Shown: piece by piece, positions 56,658-64,000 of the stretch
Position numbering within the stretch: position 1 is the first letter of the stretch
Layout: every line of letters starts with the position of its first letter
NCBI RefSeq assembly: GCF_932294415.1
Contig: NC_065538.1
Coordinates: 53,108,343-53,172,342, forward strand
Length of the DNA: 64,000 bases
From: Quercus robur
Taxonomy: Eukaryota; Streptophyta; Magnoliopsida; Fagales; Fagaceae
Reading direction: 5' to 3'
Position numbers and translations under genes: made by a program
Notes under the pieces: generated by a model
Database searches by the model: none
What the model was told of the DNA's origin: nothing
Seen by the model: the letters and a program-made list of their open reading frames with translations, nothing else

Positions 56658-59600
56658 AAACCCCCAGCATTACCCTTAGATGGACCAGCCGACGAGGTAA
56701 AGTGTGAAGATTTGGAAAGGTTAATTGTTGCTGATGATCCGGGAAGATTTTTCCAAGTTGGGGCTAAACTGCCTTTGCAAGAGAAGGAGCGATTGCTAGA
56801 ATTTCTAAGAGAAAATGTAGATGTGTTCGCATGGAGCCCATATGAGGCCCCAGGTGTAGATCCGAATTTCATTTGTCATCAACTCAATGTGAATCCTTTC
56901 GTTATTCTGAAAAGACAGCCAACTCGGCTACCATCAAAAGAGCACGTCGAAGCTGTCAGAAGTGAGGTGGCCAAGCTCAAGCAGGCTGGGGCTATCAAAG
57001 AAGTTTTTTACCCTCAATGGTTAGCCAATACGGTGGTGGTAAAAAAGAAGATAGGAAAGTGGCGAGTGTGCGTGGACTTCATGGACCTCAATAAGGCTTG
57101 TCCCAAGGATCCTTTTCCCATGCCGAAGATAGACCAGTTGGTGGATGTAACCGTTGGTCATCCTCGGATGAGTTTTTTGGATGCCTTTCAAGGATACCAC
57201 CAAATACCGCTAGCATTGGATGATCAAGAGAAGACGGCTTTTGTCACCCCTATTGGAAACTATCATTATAAAGTGATGCCCTTTGGTTTGAAAAATGCAA
57301 GATCTACCTATCAACGGATGATGACTAAAATGTTCGAACCACAACTGGGCAGAAACATTGAAATCTATATCGATGATATGGTAGTGAAGAGTAAAGTGGT
57401 GTTCGAGCATGTGGAAGATCTTATGAATATCTTTGGAATACTGAGAAAGCATAAGCTACGTCTGAATGCTTCAAAGTGTTCCTTTGGTGTAGGCTCCGGG
57501 AGGTTCTTGGGATACATGGTGACTCATAGAGGAATTGAAGTGAACCCAGATCAGATTAAGGCCATCAACAATTTACAAGCACCTCGGAATCCAAAAATGG
57601 TGCAGAAACTGACTGGAATAACTGTTGCTTTGAATCGATTTATCTCCAGGTCGGCCGAGAGGTGACGTCCCTTTTTCCTTTTACTGCATAAGTGGAAATG
57701 ATTTGAATGGACCGAGGAGTGTGCTGTGGCGTTTCAACAGTTGAAGGAGTACCTGTCCAGGCTGCCTATCATGTCTAGTCCTGAGGTGGATGAGGTCTTG
57801 TTTGCTTATCTGGCAGTTGCCCCTCATGCAGTTAGTTTTGTCTTAATACGAGAGGACAGCGGCGTCCAAAGACCAGTTTATTACGTAAGTAAGTCCCTTC
57901 ATGAAGCTGAGGTGAGATACTTATCATTGGAAAAGGCCATCCTGGCAGTGGTCCATGCAACACGCAAACTTCCAAATTACTTTCAGGCCCATACTGTGGT
58001 TGTCTTAACTCAGTTACCTCTCAAGTCCATACTTAGAAGTGCAGATTATACTGGGAGAATTGCTAAGTGGGGTACAATCCTAGGTGCTTTCGACATCAAG
58101 TATATGCCTCGCACCTCTGTGAAAGACCAAGTCCTTACCGATCTGGTAGCTGAGTTCGCCGAGTGTCCAGAAGAAGCTAACATGAAGCAAAGTGACATGG
58201 ATGAAAAGTCGGTTGGTCTAATCTCCACACAAGGCGGTTCCTCCTGGAGAGTATATGTGGACGGAGCAGCAAACCAACGGGGGGCAGGATTGGGGCTAGT
58301 TTTGATATCCTCTGAGGAGATCATCATTGAGAAATCCTTGAGGTTGGAATTCTCAGCTACTAATAACGAAGCAGAATACGAAGCTTTGTTGATGGGAATA
58401 AGTATGGTCCAGAAAATGGGTGGAAAGGTAGCAGAATTATTCTTGGATTCAAGATTGGTAGTCGGCCAAGTGAAAGGAGAACTGGAAGCCCGAGATCCAA
58501 GAATGCAGGGATATTTGAGTCAAGTTAGGCGTATGCAAACGAAATTTGAATCTTTTGACTTGTTGCATATCCCCCCAGGTGAAAATACCCACGCCAATTC
58601 CCTGGCAACCCTTGCCACCTCTTCAACACGGAGTTTTCCTCGGGTGATAATCGTCAAAGATTTGTATACCCCCACCCCACCAGGAAAGGACGTACGTTAG
58701 GTACATCAAATCAATCTAGCGCCGAGTTGGATGGATCCCATATTGAAATTCCTTGAAAGTGACATCTTGCCCGAAGATAAAATAGAATTTGAGAAAATAC
58801 GGAGGAAAGCTCCTCGGTTTTGGTTATCCGAGGACAAAATTTATACAAACGGTCCTTTTCTGGGCCGTACCTACTTTGTATACATCCCGAGATGTCGGAG
58901 TCACTCCTAGAGGAGCTGCATGAAGGCATTTATGGAAGTCATATAGGGGGAAGGTCCCTATCACACTGAGCCCTTACTCAAGGATATTGGTGGTCAAATA
59001 TGCAAAGGGAAGCACAGGAGTATGTTAGAAAATGTGACCAGTGTCAAAAGTTCGCTACAAACATCCACCAGCCTGGAGGAATTCTTAACCCTCTGTCCAG
59101 CCCTTGGCCTTTTGTTCAATGGGGGCTAGATATTGTTGGCCATTTTCCTAAAACCATAGGAAACAAAAAGTATCTGCTGGTCGGCACAGATTATTTTACT
59201 AAATGGGTCGAAGCTGAACCTTTAGCTAACATCAGAGATGTAGATGTTAAGATGTTTATCTGGAAGAATATTGTTACGCGATTTGGAACTCCGCGCACTC
59301 TTGTCTCGGATAATGGCCTCTAATTTGATAGTAAGGCATTCAGGCAATACTATTCAAACTTAGGTATAAAGAATAGATATTCCACTCCGGCCTATCCTCA
59401 AGGGAATGGGCAAGCTGAAACTGTTAACAAAGTAATAGTCAATGGACTTAAGAAGAGACTGGATGATGCAAAAGGAAAATGGGTGGAGGAATTGCCACAT
59501 GTTCTTTGGACCTATCGAACAACGCCTCGACGATCAACAGGAGAGACTCCTTTTTCCTCAACTTATGGAGCTGAGGCCGTCATCCCTTTGGAAACTGGAT

Positions 59601-59965
59601 TCCCAACGTTAAGAACTAGTACATTTTCCTCGAACAGTAATGACGGGATGTTAGGAAAAAGTTTAGACTTGATCGAAGAGCGAAGGGAGAATGCAATGGT
59701 CCAATTGGCTTACTACCAGCATAAACTCAAGCAAGGCTATGATACTAATGTAAAGCTGAGACTGTTAGCGGTAGGAGATCTGGTGTTGAGGAAAGTTCTG
59801 GGAACCACCAAGAATCCAACCTGGGGAAAATTGGGGCCTAATTGGGAAGGGCCTTATCGGATTACTTTAGTAGCCGGAATAGGAGCCTATTATCTGGAAG
59901 ACCTAGATGAAAAAGCTGTACTCCATCCTTGGAATGTAAATAATCTCAAGAGGTATTATTATTAA
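56652..59965 (+). pseudogene. pol: Element D pol: RT, RNase H, second RNase H, integrase
   Basis: RT (56712-57665) is a long open stretch with KWRVCVDFMDLNKACPKD, SFLDAFQGYHQIPLALDD and EIYIDDMVVKSK (YIDD at 57366-57377), so all polymerase Asp residues are present. Two TGA codons interrupt at about 57663 and 57708. RNase H plus the second RNase H form a 324-codon open stretch (57726-58700), with YVDGAANQRGAGLGLVLIS and NNEAEYEALL. The integrase zinc region is damaged by a frameshift and stops (58700-59000). The core has KCDQCQKFA, WGLDIVGHF, SDNGL then TAA (59321-59323, shared with C), and YPQGNGQAETVNK. The C-terminus NVNNLKRYYY ends with TAA at 59965. Confidence 0.9.
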
Positions 59966-60024
59966 TAAAAGTAGTCTAGTTTGGGTATCTTTTAATTTAT
60001 GTTGATCGTGCATCTTGTGTTTCC

Positions 60025-60605
60025 ACATCTAATGGCATCTTGTGAAGTATCAAACAGAAACTAAGTTATGTCAGGTCCTCGAACCACAAGCTTAGTGGAA
60101 ATTAATACCCTATGGCATCTTATGAAGTATTAAATAGAAACTAAGTTATGTCAGGTCCTCAGACCACAAGTTTAGTGGAAATTAATACCTTATGGCATCT
60201 GATGAAGTATTAAACAGAAATTAAGTTATGTCAGGTCCTCGGACCACAAGCTTAGTGGAAATTAATACCCTATGGCATCTTGTGAAGTATTAAACAGAAA
60301 CTAAATTATGTCAGGTCCTCGGACCACAAGTTTAGTGGAAATTAATACTCTATGGCATCTTGTGAAGTATTAAACAGAAACTAAGTTATGTCAGGTCCTC
60401 GGACCACAAGCTTAGTGGAAATTAATACCCTATGGCATCTTGTGAAGTATTAATTAGAAACTAAGTTATGTCAGGTCCACGGACCACAAGCTTAGTGGAA
60501 ATTAATACCCTATGACATCTATTGAAGTATTAAACAGAAACTAAGTTATGTCAGGTCCTTGAACCACAAGCTTAGTGGAAATTAATACCCTGTGAAATCT
60601 ATTGG
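60025..60605. repeat. 80-bp tandem repeat between convergent genes of element D
   Basis: TCAGGTCC occurs at 60071, 60151, 60231, 60311, 60391, 60471 and 60551, exactly 80 bp apart. Units read AACCACAAGCTTAGTGGAAA, TTAATACCCTATGGCATCTT and GAAGTATTAAACAGAAACTA. This is the reverse complement of the 81-bp array in element C, one base shorter per unit. Confidence 0.95.
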
Positions 60606-61101
60606 GTCACTAAGTGGGTTCCTTGGAAACTAATACAGCATCTTGCTATTAAAATGCTAGTGCCACTTGGGCTTATGCATTCCAGAATAACAAATTCTCA
60701 AATATCGTCCTAGGATCACAGGATTTTTAATTATCTGCTGAAGATGTAAACCCCAGTAAGCCTATGAACATCCTCTAATGTATAACTAAAGTACTGTAGA
60801 CCCAACTTTATCCAACTTTTGAACATTCCCTTAAGTTTCAATTTATTAGAAAGAATACATATGTATCCAAAATGTCTCCCTGAGACCTCATAGTATTAAT
60901 GTTTATCACCCATTTTTAATCACCAACTGTTAATGTTTGTAAGTTATTTTTTCTCTTGCAAACGAAAGACAGTCAAAATGAGTCCATTCAAGTTAAGATA
61001 ACAGAGTGAACAAGTACAAAAATAAGATAAAACGGCAACAACAATAAGCAAATAGACATAAATATCCTTACAAAAGTCCTAATCAAATTGTAAAATAAAT
61101 C
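60606..61101. other. Spacer between tandem array and antisense ORF of element D
   Basis: AT-rich, no coding signal. Short blocks such as CACATGT- and GTGATT-type words match the reverse complement of 45799-46317 in element C. Confidence 0.55.
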
Positions 61102-63709
61102 CTATTTTTTCAACTTAATTTGGAGCTTGGGAGCTTGGTTGACTAATTTATCTACCTCCGAGGTAGTGACTCCCTCTTTGTCCTTAGTGGCTCCCCCAGC
61201 TGGCATGACTGTGGAAGCCAAATCCTGTTGAAAACCTTGAGAGGCTACCTTTGCCTCAGAAGCTGCTACAGTCTTGTCCAAGGAGGCTTCTGGAGGGGCA
61301 TTAGTCTCTTTAGCTGGTTCTGGTTGGCCAGGGGGAGGAAGATTTTGAGGCAAAACCTCCTGATTAGGATTAGTGGTTAAGGGAGTGTCTTTAGCTTGAC
61401 TGGATGGAGGATCCGAGGTGCGGATTACTGTAGGATAGAACACATTCTTTGCCTTCCTTAACTCGGATGAAGCCTTAACCCCAGCTCGGTTAAGGGCTTC
61501 ATTCCAGGTTTGGGCGTAGTAAATGCGGCACACCATTGGCACCTCTGCCCTTAGGGTCTCCTCTGTCTCAGCTACCTCGATTTCGTAACCTTTTTGTTCG
61601 ACATCGTTCGTTGCCTGCTCGGCCTCAGCTTTTGCCCTCTCGGCTTCTTCCTTGGATTTTTCAGCTTGCTCCCTCAATTTTTGGGTTTCCTCCAAGTGCT
61701 TTTTAAGAACTGCCACTTGCTCACGGGTAGCCTTCAACTCCTCATTTGCTTCACGCAAACGCTTTCTCTGGTCCTCAGCTTGCTTTTGGAAGCCTTCTAA
61801 GACCGAGTCAGCGCTTTTGCGAGCTTGCTCCTCAGTGACTAATTTTTTCTTTGTTTCCGCCAAGTCTTGCTCGGAAATTGTTAAAGTTTGTACGGCCGAC
61901 GACCATCTCTTCCTTTCATCTTCTAACTGATTGTAACAGTTATTGAGCATCTCATCCAGCCTAAAAGTGTTTTGGATAACCTAAAAGGAAGAAATTAACA
62001 TTGTAGTCAGTAAAGAGTACACATCAGTGAGTAATGATCGCAAAAGGAAAAAGAAGAGAGTTAGCACTATACCATTCCCAAATATCTTTTATCGTTGAGG
62101 ATGAGTTCATTCTTCCTTGCATTCTTTATTTCGGCCATGTCCTTTGGGAGTAACAAAGCCTCCTCTATAGCCGAGGCTATGTGACACCCAACGCCACCGT
62201 TGAAGTCCCTAATAGATGCATCATCTCGTAGGGGCTCCCCACCATGCATGGGTGCTGGCAGCTAGGCTTGAGGCTCAGGAGGTTGAGTGTCAGGCCTCTT
62301 CTGGCCTCGCTGAAGAGTATGGCTGATCGTCTGCTGCTTTGCAGCTCATTGGGCATCTTCCTCGCGAGTCGGACGAGACTTTCCTGTATCTACCACCTTT
62401 TTCCCTTTCTACTCCCTGCGTCTTTTCAATTCGGCAACATTAGCTCTGACTGGCTGGGGAGGTTAATGAGAAGGTCGATGAGGAGTAGGAGGAGGAGACC
62501 TGGTGGGAAAAGGAGGACTCTGGGATTGCGTTGATTTTCCTAGCGCACTCTTCCCAGGCTGATTCTCTATCAGCTCCATTAGACTTTTTTGGGACTTCCT
62601 TTGTATCCCCATCTCGTCAAGATCTTCCTCGAAGTGTATAGGTTGATTAAAAATCCCAAAATCATCTGAGGAATCTGAGAGTTCTACAACTTCTTCTTCT
62701 TCTTCCTCCTCTTCTTCTTCTTCTTCCTCTTTCTCTTCTACGTCCTCTTCCCTGAGGGCAGGCTGGGATGAAGAGGCTCCTATTGAGATAGCGGCCACAA
62801 AAAGGGGCCTAGTGCGGGAGGTGTCCTTAGGAAATGGAACACCTTCTAGAATGACGAACCCCTTGTAGGCAACGCTAATACGGTGAAGCTGAGGATCACG
62901 GGCTCTGATCACGCACTTCGGCGCTTGGAAAGCAAATGAGAGGGGGGTGTATCCGAGGATTAAATGGGCTGCTCGGAGTTGGCCGTCAGTTTCGTTCATG
63001 TATATCTCGGCTTTCAATACCCTGTCCAAACTTGCTTTGTTGACTAAACTAAGTTTGAGCTTGGTAGAACGTCTATCTGCAGAATCATTGAATTGAAATG
63101 AAGCGTCATTAGGGATAAGAATACTAAGACTCAAAACAACAACAAAAAAAGAAAGAAAGGGGAAAATATGTATGTATAAACCGAACGTTATGAATCTATG
63201 ACTGCATTCCCACCTAGTTCTCCTTTCTCCATGGGGCATGGCAGACCATCATGCCATTCCCCAGAAAAGATAAGGAAATCCTCCTCTAAGTTCTTGTTTG
63301 AAGTGGGAAGGCATTGAATTAGCCTCACCGCGGGATACCTCGACTTGAGATAGTATCCCTGCCCCTTCAAATGGTGGAGGTTGTACACCCAATTCACGTC
63401 ATGATGGGTCAGGTTTAGGTCCATTCTCTCATTCAAAACTTCTATACTTCCCAGGACCCTAAACATGTTTGGGGCACACTGAGTTGGGGATAACCTAAAG
63501 AACCTAAGGTAGTTCCTAGTAATAGTACCCATGGGGATGGTCATCCCGCCTTCTATGAAGGCAATCATGGGAATAACCACTTCCCCTATTCTTCTAGCAC
63601 CGGCCCATTCCCCCTGGGCTGCATACCTCACACCCACTGTTGAGGGGATCCTATACTTAGCGCGAAAACTCCTCATACCCTCCTCGGACTCAACTAGACA
63701 AGTAGACAT
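61102..63709 (-). pseudogene. Element D antisense ORF (Transposase_28-like, coiled-coil C-terminus)
   Basis: Exon 1 (63709-63214) reads MSTCLVESEEGMRSFRAKYR, then IPMIAFIEGGMTIPMGTITR and NYLRFFRLSPTQCAPNMFRV. Intron 1 (63213-63077) has GT-AG borders with CTGCAG intact. Exon 2 (63076-62073) carries an acidic Glu-rich tract (about 62690-62750), a Pro-rich stretch, and stops including 62411-62409, 62348-62346 and 62274-62272, in the same places as in element C. Intron 2 spans 62072-61981. Exon 3 (61980-61102) is a fully open coiled coil (EEQARKSADSVLEGFQKQAE) with an Ala/Glu-rich tail ending KLQIKLKK. It is transcribed away from the 3' LTR and toward pol. Biochemical role unknown. Confidence 0.75.
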
Positions 63710-64000
63710 CGAAACTTACACTCTTTCCCCATTTTCCTAAAGGGCTTCGTAGAGAAATTAACGAGTTTAAGATGAAAGCTGTAAAGGTTTTAAGAAGACT
63801 TACAGGTTTGAAAAAGGGTCCTCGAACAAGATTTTAGTATTTGTAGATGCCCAAGAAAACGATGAAAAAGGAGAAAGACAAGTTCAGTGTATGAGCTCTA
63901 GAATTGTGTGATCGTTGAAGGTAAGAGAGAGAATTGATTTGAAAATTCCTTTATAGTCGTGCAGAAGTTATGAGCGGGAAAGTTCCAGCTTGCAAAACGA
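63710..64000 (-). promoter_or_regulatory. Leader and promoter of element D antisense ORF
   Basis: On the minus strand TATAAAGG at 63956-63949 is followed by TTTTCAAATCAATTC and CTAGAGCTCATACACTGAAC, colinear with 43018-43100 of element C. An upstream ATG at 63734-63732 opens a short out-of-phase frame ahead of the start used here. Confidence 0.55.

Larger units (their letters stand above)
53764..64000 (+). mobile_element. Element D: Tat-type Ty3/gypsy retrotransposon, plus strand, 3' end beyond window
   Basis: The 5' LTR starts TGTGGGGGCC right after CTAAC. The order is PBS, gag, protease, UAG, RT, RNase H, second RNase H, integrase (to 59965), an 80-bp tandem array, then the antisense ORF on the minus strand (63709-61102). 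This is the mirror image of element C. The 3' LTR would lie just past 64000 and should be followed by CTAAC. Coding regions are better preserved than in A but still carry stops and at least one frameshift near 58840-58990. Confidence 0.9.

Noticed and set aside
60025..60605. Possible CRISPR-like array from regular 80-bp repeats
   Set aside because: Units are contiguous with no unique spacers, and the context is a plant retrotransposon.
1..64000. tRNA or rRNA genes
   Set aside because: None recognised; tRNA-like words occur only as retrotransposon primer-binding sites and a SINE box B-like sequence.

Overview
The window looks like nuclear DNA from a flowering plant, most likely a woody eudicot. 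It is AT-rich and packed with nested LTR retrotransposons. The few host-gene pieces are recognisably plant (ABCA1-type transporter, restorer-type PPR protein, ARF GTPase, formin, MCTP C2 domain, plastid psbC), and every one is broken or partial. I found no clearly intact host gene, no tRNA or rRNA gene and no bacterial feature. The species cannot be fixed from the sequence alone.

Layout. 1-1137 is the 3' end and 3' LTR of a probable Ty1/copia element lying against a foreign gag fragment. 1641-5905 is a decayed plus-strand Ty3/gypsy element of the Tat type (element A), broken inside integrase. 5906-10145 is a tandem array of about 605-bp units carrying a degenerate MCTP-type C2-domain fragment; one unit is split by a 1,472-bp Pack-MULE (8027-9498) holding a piece of a formin gene. 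10146-12843 holds fold-back and direct repeats. 12849-22541 is a complete minus-strand Tat element (B) flanked by TTAAT. 24254-29489 is a minus-strand ABCA1-type pseudogene whose introns hold a solo copia LTR (24905-26007, flanked by GATGC), SINE-like pieces and a possible Helitron end. 30091-30418 is an inverted pair of psbC-derived plastid fragments. An ARF exon, a PPR pseudogene, a second MULE and two MITEs follow. 41938-53227 is a complete minus-strand Tat element (C, flanked by ATACT). 53764-64000 is a plus-strand relative (D) that runs off the window.

Elements B, C and D share one architecture: LTR, PBS, gag-protease-RT-RNase H-second RNase H-integrase, a short tandem-repeat array, then an oppositely oriented spliced ORF of the Transposase_28 ('putative gypsy type transposon') type, then the 3' LTR. 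The pol gene and the antisense gene converge on the tandem array.

The observation I rate highest is at the protease/RT boundary of A, C and D. All three copies keep an in-frame UAG followed by CAR-YYA, the tobamovirus-type leaky-stop context, with the same reading frame continuing into RT. Other stops are also shared between C and D (integrase, antisense ORF), suggesting amplification from an already stop-bearing source copy.
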